Origin: an uncultured Bacteroides sp.
GTDB taxonomy: Bacteria > Bacteroidota > Bacteroidia > Bacteroidales > Bacteroidaceae
Reading direction: 5' to 3'
Length of the DNA: 26,487 nt
Assembly: GCA_905201685.1 (NCBI GenBank)
Contig: CAJKOW010000028.1
Span: 1 to 26,487, forward strand
A program made the position numbers and the translations under genes. The notes under the pieces were generated by a model that was not told where the DNA came from, made no database searches, and worked only from the letters and a program-made list of their open reading frames with translations. This document shows positions 6,753-15,374 of this stretch, in pieces (position 1 is the first letter of the stretch; each line of letters begins with the position of its first letter).

Positions 6753-7985
6753 ATGCAACAGTCTATGAACACCGAACTTATACTGATACGAATCACTGGT
6801 GAAGATCGCCCCGGTCTGACAGCCTCCATCACGGAGATTCTGGCAAAATACGATGCAACGATTCTGGACATCGGCCAAGCCGATATACACAACACTCTAT
6901 CCCTCGGAATTTTATGTATGACAGAAGAACAACACTCCGGCTTCATCATGAAGGAATTGCTGTTTAAAGCCTCTTCATTGGGAATAACTATCCGATTCTA
7001 CCCCATTTCCACCAAGGAGTACGAAGACTGGGTTGGCATGCAGGGAAAAAACAGATACATCCTGACCTTATTGGGACGCAAGTTATCCGCCCGGCAAATC
7101 TCAGCCGCCACCCGTATTCTGGCCGAACAAGGGTTGAACATCGATGCCATTAAACGACTTACAGGAAGAATTCCATTGAATGAATGCGAATCGCGTACAC
7201 GAGCCTGCATCGAATTCTCTGTCCGGGGAACCCCTAAGGACCGCATAGCCATGCAAGAACAGCTAATGCGCCTGGCAAGTGAACTGGAAATGGATTTTTC
7301 CTTTCAGCTGGACAACATGTACCGCCGCATGCGCCGACTTATCTGCTTCGATATGGATTCTACCCTGATAGAAACAGAAGTTATCGATGAGCTGGCAATC
7401 CGTGCCGGAGTAGGCAACCAGGTAAAAGCCATTACCGAACGTGCCATGCGCGGAGAAATAGATTTCACTGAAAGTTTTCGCGAACGGGTAGCATTATTAA
7501 AAGGATTGGATGAATCTGTCCTGCAGGAAATCGCCGAGAATCTACCGATCACAGAGGGAGTGGACCGACTGATGTATGTCTTGAAAAAATATGGCTATAA
7601 GATCGCTATCCTCTCCGGTGGATTCACCTACTTCGGACAATATCTGCAAAAAAAATACGGAATAGACTATGTATATGCCAACGAACTTGAAATCATAGAC
7701 GGCAAACTTACCGGTCGTTATTTGGGCGATGTAGTGGATGGCAAACGAAAAGCCGAACTCCTCCGCCTCATAGCCCAAGTCGAGAAAGTGGATATTGCTC
7801 AAACCATAGCCGTTGGCGACGGAGCGAACGATTTGCCGATGTTGGGCATTGCCGGACTTGGCATTGCCTTCCACGCCAAGCCCAAAGTCGTAGCCAACGC
7901 CAAGCAGTCGATCAACACCATCGGTTTGGACGGTGTACTTTATTTCCTTGGATTTAAAGATTCATATATCGACTTACCTAAATAA
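6753..7985 (+). CDS. serB: phosphoserine phosphatase SerB with N-terminal ACT-like domains
   Basis: 410 residues. It removes phosphate from L-3-phosphoserine, the last step of serine synthesis, in the cytosol. Residues about 5-180 carry ACT-type regulatory sequence beginning ELILIRITGEDRPGLTASI, a likely amino-acid-sensing region. The HAD phosphatase domain follows: motif I FDMDSTLIE with nucleophile D200 and D202, motif II ILSGGF, and motif III GDGANDLPM with D356 and D360. All catalytic positions are kept. A second ATG at 6765 (MNTELIL) is an equally plausible start. At about 410 residues it is longer than the E. coli enzyme (322) because of the extended N-terminus, as is common for SerB proteins with a tandem ACT region. 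It is a single-gene unit: the following helicase has its own promoter. Confidence 0.93.
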   Translation: MQQSMNTELILIRITGEDRPGLTASITEILAKYDATILDIGQADIHNTLSLGILCMTEEQHSGFIMKELLFKASSLGITIRFYPISTKEYEDWVGMQGKNRYILTLLGRKLSARQISAATRILAEQGLNIDAIKRLTGRIPLNECESRTRACIEFSVRGTPKDRIAMQEQLMRLASELEMDFSFQLDNMYRRMRRLICFDMDSTLIETEVIDELAIRAGVGNQVKAITERAMRGEIDFTESFRERVALLKGLDESVLQEIAENLPITEGVDRLMYVLKKYGYKIAILSGGFTYFGQYLQKKYGIDYVYANELEIIDGKLTGRYLGDVVDGKRKAELLRLIAQVEKVDIAQTIAVGDGANDLPMLGIAGLGIAFHAKPKVVANAKQSINTIGLDGVLYFLGFKDSYIDLPK

Positions 7986-8018
7986 GTAATGCTGTACAAT
8001 AACCACATGGGGTATTTC

Positions 8019-8049
8019 TTTGCCATAAATGTAGAATTTGCTATCTTTG
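8019..8049 (+). promoter_or_regulatory. promoter of the DEAD-box helicase gene
   Basis: TTTG (8019-8022), 19 bases, then TATCTTTG (8042-8049) is an exact Bacteroides-type promoter. The predicted start near 8056 leaves a leader of only about 13 bases before the ATG at 8069. Confidence 0.75.
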
Positions 8050-8068
8050 CCTCAAATAAAATATAAAC

Positions 8069-9307
8069 ATGAAGTTTTCCGAACTACCTCTTAACGACCA
8101 GATACTTGATGCACTGGAAGCCATGCGCTTCGAAGATTGTACTCCGATACAGGAGAAGTCCATACCTGTCATACTCGATGGTAAAGACCTGATTGCCGTT
8201 GCCCAGACGGGTACAGGAAAAACAGCAGCCTATCTGTTGCCCATCCTGAATAAACTTTCCGAAGAAGAGTATCCAGAAGACGCCATCAACTGTGTCATCA
8301 TGGCACCGACTCGAGAACTGGCTCAGCAGATAGACCAACAGATGGAAGGTTTCTCCTACTTTATGCCTGTATCCAGTGTTGCCGTCTATGGTGGTAATGA
8401 CGGAATCTTGTTTGAACAACAGAAGAAAGGACTCACATTGGGTGCTGACGTTGTGATAGCTACTCCAGGAAGATTAATTGCCCATCTCAGTTTGGGTTAT
8501 GTAGATCTTTCCCGGGTTTCGTTCTTTATATTGGACGAAGCCGACCGCATGCTCGACATGGGATTTTACGATGACATCATGCAAATCGTCAAATATCTAC
8601 CCAAGGAACGGCAGACTATCATGTTCTCTGCTACCATGCCGGCCAAAATTCAGCAACTGGCTCAAAACATTCTCAACAATCCAGTAGAAGTTAAACTGGC
8701 CGTTTCAAAACCTGCCGATAAAATCATACAAGCCGCTTACATCTGCTACGAAAACCAAAAACTCGGTATTATTCGCGATCTCTTTAAAGAACAGACTCCG
8801 GAACGTGTTATCATCTTTGCTTCATCTAAACTGAAAGTGAAAGAAGTAACCAAAGCATTAAAGCAGATGAAACTGAATGTGGGTGAAATGCACTCTGACC
8901 TGGAACAGGCCCAACGTGAAGAAGTGATGTATGCTTTCAAAGCTGGAAAAATAAATATTCTGGTAGCTACCGATATCGTAGCACGAGGCATTGACATTGA
9001 TGATATCCGTTTGGTGATCAATTACGACGTTCCACACGATTGCGAAGACTACGTTCACCGGATTGGCCGTACAGCCCGTGCCAATAACGATGGCGTAGCT
9101 ATCACTTTTGTCAGCGAAAAAGAACAGTCAAGCTTCAAAACCATTGAAAACTTTCTGGAAAAGAACATCTATAAAATTCCTGTCCCCGAATCGCTTGGCG
9201 AAGCACCCGAATACCATCCCCATAACAATAACAATGGGAACAAGCGCAACGGTAAAAAAAGAAATAACGGAAAGAAAAGCTACAGAAAAAATGAAAAAAA
9301 GAATTAA
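8069..9307 (+). CDS. DEAD-box ATP-dependent RNA helicase (RhlE-like)
   Basis: 412 residues. It unwinds short RNA duplexes using ATP; relatives act in ribosome assembly, mRNA decay and cold adaptation. Motifs in order: Q motif (FEDCTPIQEKSIP, about 21-33), Walker A AQTGTGKT (45-52), PTRELAQQ, TPGRL, DEAD (156-159), SAT, then ARGIDI and HRIGRTAR in the second RecA domain. The C-terminal tail, about 30 residues rich in Asn, Lys and Gly (HNNNNGNKRNGKKRNNGK), is a basic low-complexity RNA-binding extension. All helicase motifs are intact. The specific subfamily is not certain. Convergent with the lipoprotein gene; the 46-base gap has no clear terminator. Confidence 0.93.
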   Translation: MKFSELPLNDQILDALEAMRFEDCTPIQEKSIPVILDGKDLIAVAQTGTGKTAAYLLPILNKLSEEEYPEDAINCVIMAPTRELAQQIDQQMEGFSYFMPVSSVAVYGGNDGILFEQQKKGLTLGADVVIATPGRLIAHLSLGYVDLSRVSFFILDEADRMLDMGFYDDIMQIVKYLPKERQTIMFSATMPAKIQQLAQNILNNPVEVKLAVSKPADKIIQAAYICYENQKLGIIRDLFKEQTPERVIIFASSKLKVKEVTKALKQMKLNVGEMHSDLEQAQREEVMYAFKAGKINILVATDIVARGIDIDDIRLVINYDVPHDCEDYVHRIGRTARANNDGVAITFVSEKEQSSFKTIENFLEKNIYKIPVPESLGEAPEYHPHNNNNGNKRNGKKRNNGKKSYRKNEKKN

Positions 9308-9353
9308 GGATATTCCCTCTTAATTTCCTGTTGGCAAATATAGAACAATATCT

Positions 9354-10151
9354 CTATAAAGATATCTTCACTACATTATCAAATCCTATAGTGAGATTGA
9401 TTAAATTGTACACCGAACTTTCCGGTATGCGTACTGCCGCACGATACTGATATCCGGCATCATCAACTCCTAAAAAGTCCATATCTGAAAGAATCGACTG
9501 TTCAAGAGTCTCGGCAGGAAGTACATCGGCAAACATCTTTTTGGTTATATCCTGACCGTACAACAACTCTTTACCTTTGTACACACATATATGAATGACA
9601 TTGTCATAGTAGATATTATCAACGCCAATACCATCCTCTGAATAAGAAGTCCGCACAACTTTCATTCGTGAAGGGTTTATATAGACATAACCATGATATC
9701 GAATACCTTTGTGCATTACCACGCTATCTTTTTTTACCACCTCGTCTATCGTAGGTATGGCTTCGACTTCACGATTCGCAAAAATCAATGCATCCTCGGG
9801 ATTCTCGGATTTATGCAGCTTTACAAGTACATCCGACAACGAATAAAACCAAAAGCTGTCCTCTGTCTGCCGACTGATTTTATAGGCTGTTAACGTATTC
9901 CCTTGCAAATAAAGCGTGTCATGAACAATCCGGAAAGCGACAGGAACATTTTGAGGGTCATCATAGTATATCGTATCTCCATTAACTCTCATCAACGGAA
10001 TTTCCGTATCGTCGCTCAGCCATACACCTTGTAACATGTTCTTTGCAGTCAGATCTTCCTTCTGCTCAGTCAGGTTTTCCCTCGGTTTACTGCCACAAGC
10101 GACCAACAGTGCGACGCACATACACAATTCCACGATCAACACCCTATTCAT
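9354..10151 (-). CDS. putative lipoprotein of unknown function (possibly DUF4738)
   Basis: 265 residues. The N-terminus is a lipoprotein signal: a hydrophobic stretch ending LLVACGS, with lipidated cysteine C19. The mature part begins with a Lys/Glu-rich linker, then beta-rich sequence with a LQGVWLSDDTEIPLMRVNGDTIYYDD block that looks like a repeated-strand barrel or lipocalin-like opening. The resemblance to the Bacteroidota DUF4738 lipoproteins is from memory and tentative. It lies 61 bases after rfbC on the same strand with no visible promoter between, so the two are probably co-transcribed. No catalytic motif is seen. Confidence 0.75.
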   Translation of the reverse strand: MNRVLIVELCMCVALLVACGSKPRENLTEQKEDLTAKNMLQGVWLSDDTEIPLMRVNGDTIYYDDPQNVPVAFRIVHDTLYLQGNTLTAYKISRQTEDSFWFYSLSDVLVKLHKSENPEDALIFANREVEAIPTIDEVVKKDSVVMHKGIRYHGYVYINPSRMKVVRTSYSEDGIGVDNIYYDNVIHICVYKGKELLYGQDITKKMFADVLPAETLEQSILSDMDFLGVDDAGYQYRAAVRIPESSVYNLINLTIGFDNVVKISL

Positions 10152-10212
10152 GTTCCTCTCACTTTTATTTTTTCATATATTCCACTAAAAAACAAGCATC
10201 ACAGCCTATCAC

Positions 10213-10761
10213 TTATTCAAAATATACAGCATCTTTAAAGGCTACAGCTCGCCCGTCCTTTTCAGACAACATCAATTGCTCACCTCCTATCGGCCAGTCA
10301 ATACCAATAGTTTCATCATTGTATTTGATTGATGCTTCCGCCTGAGGTGCATATACATTATCCACCTTATAGGTGAAAATAGCCTCCTCACTCAAGACCA
10401 AAAATCCGTGAGCAAATCCTCGGGGAATAAAAAACTGACGCTTGTTGTCTTCACTCAATTCGATACTCACATACTGACCGAAAGTAGGAGATGACTGACG
10501 TAAATCTACGGCTACATCCAATACCCTACCCTTTATGACACGTACCAGTTTGGCCTGACTGAACTCACCCTTTTGATAATGCAAACCACGCAATACACCA
10601 TATGAAGATTTAGATTCATTGTCCTGAATGAAATGTACCTCACCTATGTTGGCCTTAAACTCTTCCTCCTTGAAAGCTTCCATAAAATAGCCACGAGCAT
10701 CATTGAACACCTTCGGTTCAATCACCCACACACCGTCAATTTCTGTTTGAATATAATTCAT
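10213..10761 (-). CDS. rfbC: dTDP-4-dehydrorhamnose 3,5-epimerase
   Basis: 182 residues from the ATG at 10761. An in-frame ATG at 10791 exists, but it overlaps the -7 element and would lie upstream of the predicted transcript, and 182 residues is the usual RmlC length. The enzyme epimerises dTDP-4-keto-6-deoxyglucose on the way to dTDP-L-rhamnose for surface polysaccharides. Catalytic base H61 is in RGLHYQ. The FIPRGFAHGFLVLSE cupin strand carries H118, and the general acid Y131 is in FTYKVDNVY. Unlike many rfbC genes it is not next to rfbA, rfbB or rfbD here; it leads a small unit with a lipoprotein gene. Confidence 0.93.
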   Translation of the reverse strand: MNYIQTEIDGVWVIEPKVFNDARGYFMEAFKEEEFKANIGEVHFIQDNESKSSYGVLRGLHYQKGEFSQAKLVRVIKGRVLDVAVDLRQSSPTFGQYVSIELSEDNKRQFFIPRGFAHGFLVLSEEAIFTYKVDNVYAPQAEASIKYNDETIGIDWPIGGEQLMLSEKDGRAVAFKDAVYFE

Positions 10762-10788
10762 CTTTCTGAATAAATTTATAACACAGTG

Positions 10789-10821
10789 CAAAATTAGGAA
10801 TTTTTTTCATCAGCAGCCAAT
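10789..10821 (-). promoter_or_regulatory. promoter of rfbC
   Basis: The minus strand reads ATTG (10821-10818, one off TTTG), 21 bases, then TAATTTTG (10796-10789). The start near 10782 leaves about 20 bases before the ATG at 10761 and argues against the upstream ATG. Confidence 0.55.
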
Positions 10822-10892
10822 AAAATCCCTGTTGTTTATAATTTGTTGATAAGAAAAAATGCCTTGGAGTGTCCTATATCCAAGAATTCTGC

Positions 10893-10900
10893 TACTTTTG
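10893..10900 (+). promoter_or_regulatory. -7 element very close to the HU/SPOR gene start
   Basis: TACTTTTG matches TAnnTTTG and ends 4 bases before the ATG at 10905. Transcription would begin at about the start codon, implying a leaderless or nearly leaderless mRNA. No good -33 TTTG is present at 19-21 bases. Confidence 0.4.
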
Positions 10901-10904
10901 TAAC

Positions 10905-12008
10905 ATGATTGAATTAGCACAACATATAGAAGTTCTATTATTAGATAATGACTGTGTCATAGTCCCCGGATTAGGTGGTTTTGTGACTCATTATATACCA
11001 GCGACCAGAGTAAGCGAAGAAAATCTCTTTCTCCCGCCGACACGTATCATCGGCTTCAACCCACGCTTGACAATGAACGACGGGTTGTTAGCACAATCTT
11101 ATGCTTTTGTCTATGGCACAACATTTCCCGATGCGACCAAAATGGTCGAACGTGACGTAAAAGCATTAGAGGAAATCTTACACGAAGAAGGGAAAGCAGA
11201 ACTACCCAATATCGGAGAATTACGATGTTCCATTCATGGTACTTATGATTTTATGCCCTATGACAACAAAATCACAACCCCTTGTCTGTACGGTCTTGGC
11301 AGTTTCGAAATACAAGAACTTTCCAAGTTAAAGAATAGCGAAGAAGTAAGCAAGACCATCCCAATGCCACAGCATGTTACTACCCGAAAAAATGTAAGGC
11401 GGTGGGAAATCAAATTAAAGCGGTCATATCTATCTAACGTCATTGCTGTCATTATAGCCATTGTCTTGTTTTCCTTATCAGCACCAGTAGAAAATACAGA
11501 AATAGTAGAAGAAAACTACGCACGTTTTCTCCCCGAGGAGCTGTTCGAAAGGATTGCAAACCAATCATTGACAAGTACTCCTATTACAGTCAGCCAGAAA
11601 AACAAAAAAGAACAAACCAACAAACAAAATTCCGACAATGCCAACAGGAAAGTGGTAAAACCCATAGCAGTGAAAGAAGTTAAGGTAAAGGATGCAAAAA
11701 AAGTGCAGCCCACCTCCAGTACGCCTCATGCCACTCGCCCGGAACCCCAAGAAGCTCCTAAAACCAATTCAGCTTCTTCCACCCATCAATACTACATCAT
11801 TGTAGCCAGTGTTGGTACTGAAAAAGATGCTAAAGCAATGGCTCAACAATTAAAACAAAAAGGCTTTAACAATGCACAGGCTGTAATTGGCGACGGAAAG
11901 ATGAGAGTAAGTATCTGTTCTTGCGAAAGCGAAGAGAAAGCTTATAAAGAGTTGAACAGCATCCGTCAAAATGAAGCATATCAAAGTGCATGGGTGCTAA
12001 AAAGATAA
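10905..12008 (+). CDS. membrane protein with N-terminal HU-CCDC81-like domains and C-terminal SPOR domain
   Basis: 367 residues from the ATG at 10905. A GTG at 10869 in frame would lie upstream of the -7 box, so it is less likely. Residues 1-135 (MIELAQHIEVLLLDNDCVIVPGLGGFVTH onward, listed here only in part) look like the paired HU-like, CCDC81-type domains found in Bacteroidota proteins. A single membrane helix spans about 176-193. A Lys/Gln/Thr-rich linker (about 225-285) follows. The C-terminal about 75 residues (YYIIVASVGTEKDAKAMAQQ...) form a SPOR domain, a fold known to bind denuded peptidoglycan at division sites. The topology puts HU-like domains in the cytosol and SPOR in the periplasm. 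The role is inferred to be envelope or division related; nothing more specific can be said. Confidence 0.78.
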   Translation: MIELAQHIEVLLLDNDCVIVPGLGGFVTHYIPATRVSEENLFLPPTRIIGFNPRLTMNDGLLAQSYAFVYGTTFPDATKMVERDVKALEEILHEEGKAELPNIGELRCSIHGTYDFMPYDNKITTPCLYGLGSFEIQELSKLKNSEEVSKTIPMPQHVTTRKNVRRWEIKLKRSYLSNVIAVIIAIVLFSLSAPVENTEIVEENYARFLPEELFERIANQSLTSTPITVSQKNKKEQTNKQNSDNANRKVVKPIAVKEVKVKDAKKVQPTSSTPHATRPEPQEAPKTNSASSTHQYYIIVASVGTEKDAKAMAQQLKQKGFNNAQAVIGDGKMRVSICSCESEEKAYKELNSIRQNEAYQSAWVLKR

Positions 12009-12090
12009 CTGCTAAATCATAAACATCCCGATCCAGTTTTTTCTGATTGTCGGTCAGGATGGAATCAAATTCAATAACCTTTGTATAAGT

Positions 12091-12624
12091 ATGAAACGAG
12101 TTCGCTGTCCGAAATGTGAGAATTACCTGACCTTCGACGAAACCAAATACACCGAAGGACAATCCTTAGTCTTCATCTGCGACCATTGCAAAAAACAATT
12201 CAGCATCCGACTAGGAAAAACTCCGACCAAATTACCACGGAAAGAAGAAAAACAAGATGAAAAGGACTATATCGAATCATTTGGCAACATCACGGTGGTC
12301 GAAAACATATTTGGATTTAAACAAGTAATTCCGCTACAAGAAGGTGACAACACAATAGGACGTCGCTGCATTGGCACCCATATTAATACCCCCATTGAGA
12401 CTTCAGACATGAGCATGGATCGTATCCATTGCATCATTAATGTAAAGCGTAACAAACAGGGACAACTCACCTATACCCTTCGCGATGCACCCAGCCTGAC
12501 CGGGACCTTCCTCAACAACGAGATTTTAGGTGATAAAGACCGCATCCGTATCGAAGAAGGGGCCATTATCACAATTGGAGCTACCACATTCATCCTGCAT
12601 ACAGCAAAAGAAGCGGCAGAGTAA
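12091..12624 (+). CDS. zinc-ribbon and FHA-domain protein
   Basis: 177 residues. The N-terminal CPKC (C6, C9) and CDHC (C30, C33) make a zinc ribbon of the zinc-ribbon/MJ0042 type. Residues about 70-170 form an FHA domain, a fold that binds phosphothreonine: GDNTIGRR (85-92), MSMDRIHC with the conserved histidine H113, and FLNN near the end. There is no membrane segment, so it is probably cytosolic. It is 82 bases downstream of the HU/SPOR gene on the same strand with no firm promoter between, suggesting co-transcription. The partner phosphoprotein is unknown. The stop codon lies in the loop of a terminator. Confidence 0.82.
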   Translation: MKRVRCPKCENYLTFDETKYTEGQSLVFICDHCKKQFSIRLGKTPTKLPRKEEKQDEKDYIESFGNITVVENIFGFKQVIPLQEGDNTIGRRCIGTHINTPIETSDMSMDRIHCIINVKRNKQGQLTYTLRDAPSLTGTFLNNEILGDKDRIRIEEGAIITIGATTFILHTAKEAAE

Positions 12625-12650
12625 CCTCTCGACCGCTTCTTTACTTTTTA
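12607..12650 (+). terminator. intrinsic terminator overlapping the FHA gene stop codon
   Basis: AAAGAAGCGG (12607-12616) pairs with CCGCTTCTTT (12633-12642), and inside it AGAG (12618-12621) pairs with CTCT (12626-12629). The apical loop is TAAC, which contains the TAA stop. TTTACTTTTT follows. A terminator reaching into the coding sequence is uncommon. Confidence 0.75.
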
Positions 12651-12714
12651 CTTATTTATAATCCGATTTTACCTCCAGAAGCCTAAGAATCTTCTTGGCA
12701 TCAGCATACTGATA

Positions 12715-14193
12715 TTAAAGGATACCCTTCACCGTTTCGAGCATTCCTTTCTCCTGAATTGAATTCAAAAAGCCTGTAAGCATATCTGTCAATCCGGGGA
12801 TAGTATTTAAATCACCATGTTCTTTCCAGATCAGATCCTTAGCAGCCAAAACACCTTCAGCCACTTTTCTCGTATCTCCGGTAGCCCACAAATCCTTCAA
12901 CAACTGCATGATTTCAGGAGCATCATTAGGAACAATTTCTTTACCGTCGGCACGAACACCACCTTTATAGTACGTAATAATTGCAGCCAGTCCTAAGACC
13001 AGACCTTTGGGCAATTCACCCTTACGTTCCAAATATACCTTCAGTCCCGGCAAATCGCGCGTCTGATATTTCGGGAATGAATTCAGCATGATACTTGTCA
13101 CCTGATGATCAACATAAGGATTATTAAAACGCTCCAACACATCAGCCGCAAATTGCTTCAACTCATTCATGGGCAAATTTAATGTCTGCATCAATTCATC
13201 AAATTGCACTTTGTGAATATATTTACCGATAACAGGATGATTGCAGGCATCACGCACAATATCTACCCCACTAAGATAAGCCACCGGTGAAAGTACCGTA
13301 TGAGGCCCGTTCAACAAAGTAACCTTTCTTTCATGATAAGGAGCTTCCGATTTTACGAAAAGGACATTCAATCCAGCCTTATCTGCAGGGAATTCATTGG
13401 CTAACTGACGCAAGGATAAATTTTCAGCAGCTTCTATCACCCACAAATGGAAGATTTCGGCTTGTACTACAAGATTATCTTCATAACAGATTTTTTTCTG
13501 AATCTGTGCAATCTCCTTACGCGGGAATCCCGGAACAATACGATCCACTAACGTCGCACACACATAACAATACTTGGTAAACCAATTCTTGAATTTCTCA
13601 TAATCAGCACCCAAGTCATCCTTCCACAAATCAATATACTGATAAATACACTCTTTCAGATGATGACCGTTCAAAAAGATCAATTCACAAGGCATAATAA
13701 TCAAACCCTTGGTCTTATCCCCCTTAAATGTCTTGAAACGACGGAACAGCAGCTGCGTCAACTTTCCCGGATATGAAGATGCCGGGGCATCATTTAACTT
13801 ACAACTCGGATCAAAAGCTATTCCAGCCTCAGTCGTATTGGAAATAACAAAACGAATGTCCGGCTGATCTGCTAATGCCATAAATGCTGCATTCTGAGTA
13901 TAGGGATTCAACGCACGACTGATGCAATCAATACGTGTTAAAGAATTAACGGCATTACCATTCAGGCGGCCTTGCAAATTAACATGATACAGACAGTCTT
14001 GCCCGTTCAGCCATTCAACCATTCCTTTCTCAATCGGCTGTACGATGACTACGCTACTGTTAAAATCAGTCTTCTGATTCATGTTATAAACAATCCAATC
14101 TACAAATGCACGAAGGAAATTTCCTTCACCAAATTGGATAATTCTTTCCGGTGCCACCGATTTCGGGGCTGTAAGTTTGTTTAGTGCTTTCAT
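12715..14193 (-). CDS. uxaB: tagaturonate reductase (altronate oxidoreductase)
   Basis: 492 residues. It reduces D-tagaturonate to D-altronate with NADH, the second step of galacturonate breakdown, in the cytosol. The start MKALNKL...PERIIQFGEGNFLRAFVDW closely resembles E. coli UxaB and is the NAD-binding opening of the mannitol-dehydrogenase family. Later hallmarks are the LLNGPHTVLSPVAYLSG stretch (about residues 293-309) with its conserved NGPH, and a helical C-terminal domain. Length is normal. It follows the LacI-type regulator by 10 bases on the same strand, so they form an operon, divergent from uxaC, whose product makes its substrate. No uxaA altronate dehydratase is in this window. 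Confidence 0.93.
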   Translation of the reverse strand: MKALNKLTAPKSVAPERIIQFGEGNFLRAFVDWIVYNMNQKTDFNSSVVIVQPIEKGMVEWLNGQDCLYHVNLQGRLNGNAVNSLTRIDCISRALNPYTQNAAFMALADQPDIRFVISNTTEAGIAFDPSCKLNDAPASSYPGKLTQLLFRRFKTFKGDKTKGLIIMPCELIFLNGHHLKECIYQYIDLWKDDLGADYEKFKNWFTKYCYVCATLVDRIVPGFPRKEIAQIQKKICYEDNLVVQAEIFHLWVIEAAENLSLRQLANEFPADKAGLNVLFVKSEAPYHERKVTLLNGPHTVLSPVAYLSGVDIVRDACNHPVIGKYIHKVQFDELMQTLNLPMNELKQFAADVLERFNNPYVDHQVTSIMLNSFPKYQTRDLPGLKVYLERKGELPKGLVLGLAAIITYYKGGVRADGKEIVPNDAPEIMQLLKDLWATGDTRKVAEGVLAAKDLIWKEHGDLNTIPGLTDMLTGFLNSIQEKGMLETVKGIL

Positions 14194-14203
14194 TTTCTAA
14201 TTT

Positions 14204-15277
14204 TTATGGGTTAGATTTATCAAACTCAAAATAATAATTTATAGTTTCTTTTATCAAAATATCTATAGGCATGTATTTCACGGCTTCCACTTTTTTCTTA
14301 AAAACGACTATATCACATAAAGCTTTCACCCCCAGATATCCTTGCAGGCTTGGACGCTGTCCGATCAGACAACTTACCTCACCCAACTTTAAATAGTCCA
14401 CGTTTTTCTGCAACAGATCATATCCCAACAGTCCCTTTAACTTTCGCTTGGTTTCATGCAAATATCCTGCAACCTGATATACCCGCGAATTAAAAACAGC
14501 TCCCAAAGTGGCACGAGGATGTTTAGAAAAAAAATCCTCCAAAATTTTTTTGTTTTCATCAGCATCTTCCTTTTGAAGTACAACATCAAAAACTCTTATC
14601 TGCTCAAACTTTGCTCCTATGTACTCCATAAAACCTTCCATACGCCTACGCATTTGTACCTCTGCCGGGCTATTTCTCTGATTACTTAAAAATACTACCA
14701 ATTCATCTCCTTGTTCAAACCTTTGCATCAGAATTTTAGCTGCTACGTAACCGCTCACACGGGAATCCTGACCGATATAGCACAATGCATGCATCTGCTC
14801 CATATTAAAGTCGATGAAAGCATAAGGGACCGCATCTGCATCAAGACAAGTTGTCAGTCGCAATGTTTCATCTTCAAAATTCGGAGCTATCAGCACTGCA
14901 TCTTGCCGACTGTTGAGCAAACGTTCACACGCCTCACGGTATGATTCCCTGTCACCGTGCTTATAACATAAAGAGCCAACTTCAACATTAAAGGGCTGTA
15001 ATTCTTGTGCAGCCCTTTCAACGCCTTGCATCACTGCATACCAATAGTCATGCTCCATACAATAAGGCAGAAGGCAAACGATACGATAGTGTTTCTTTGC
15101 AGCCAGACCTATTGCAAACATATTAGGCCGATAGCTGATTCTGTCTAACACACTCTGCACTTTTTCCCTGCTCGCTTCTGATACATTTCCACGATTATGC
15201 AATACACGATCTACCGTACCAGCAGAAACACCCGCCATACGTGCTATGTCCTTGATAGTATAGTTCTCGTTCTCCAT
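14204..15277 (-). CDS. LacI-family transcriptional regulator, probably of hexuronate use
   Basis: 357 residues. The N-terminal DNA-binding domain is classical: YTIKDIARMAGVSAGTVDRV (6-25) is the helix-turn-helix, followed by the hinge (SYRPNMFAIGLA). The remainder is a periplasmic-binding-protein-like sensor domain, with the VCLLPY and LIAPNFEDE strands, that would bind a small ligand. It is co-directional with uxaB (10-base gap) and divergent from uxaC, so control of both by galacturonate or glucuronate intermediates is the natural inference. The ligand is not readable from sequence. It may also repress itself, since its promoter overlaps that of uxaC. Confidence 0.9.
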   Translation of the reverse strand: MENENYTIKDIARMAGVSAGTVDRVLHNRGNVSEASREKVQSVLDRISYRPNMFAIGLAAKKHYRIVCLLPYCMEHDYWYAVMQGVERAAQELQPFNVEVGSLCYKHGDRESYREACERLLNSRQDAVLIAPNFEDETLRLTTCLDADAVPYAFIDFNMEQMHALCYIGQDSRVSGYVAAKILMQRFEQGDELVVFLSNQRNSPAEVQMRRRMEGFMEYIGAKFEQIRVFDVVLQKEDADENKKILEDFFSKHPRATLGAVFNSRVYQVAGYLHETKRKLKGLLGYDLLQKNVDYLKLGEVSCLIGQRPSLQGYLGVKALCDIVVFKKKVEAVKYMPIDILIKETINYYFEFDKSNP

Positions 15278-15344
15278 ATCTGTACTGACTCATGAAAACA
15301 AAGCTGTCACACATGCAAAGCTTAAATATTATAAATAATTGGCC

Positions 15345-15374
15345 CAAAGATACGAATAATTTTGTTTCTACAAG
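15345..15374 (-). promoter_or_regulatory. promoter of the regulator-uxaB operon
   Basis: The minus strand reads TATCTTTG (15352-15345), preceded 18 bases upstream by CTTG (15374-15371), a weak -33 box. It interleaves with the uxaC promoter on the other strand. Confidence 0.45.

Noticed and set aside
9348..9365. ATATCT...AGATAT hairpin at the end of the lipoprotein gene as a terminator
   Set aside because: The stem is short and entirely AT-rich apart from one pair, with no T-tract on either strand.
10762..10791. Longer rfbC start (10 more residues)
   Set aside because: That ATG overlaps the TAATTTTG promoter box, and the shorter form matches the usual RmlC length.
12076..12083. AACCTTTG as a separate promoter for the FHA gene
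   Set aside because: It lacks the TA of TAnnTTTG and has no -33 box at 19-21 bases, so co-transcription with the upstream gene is simpler.
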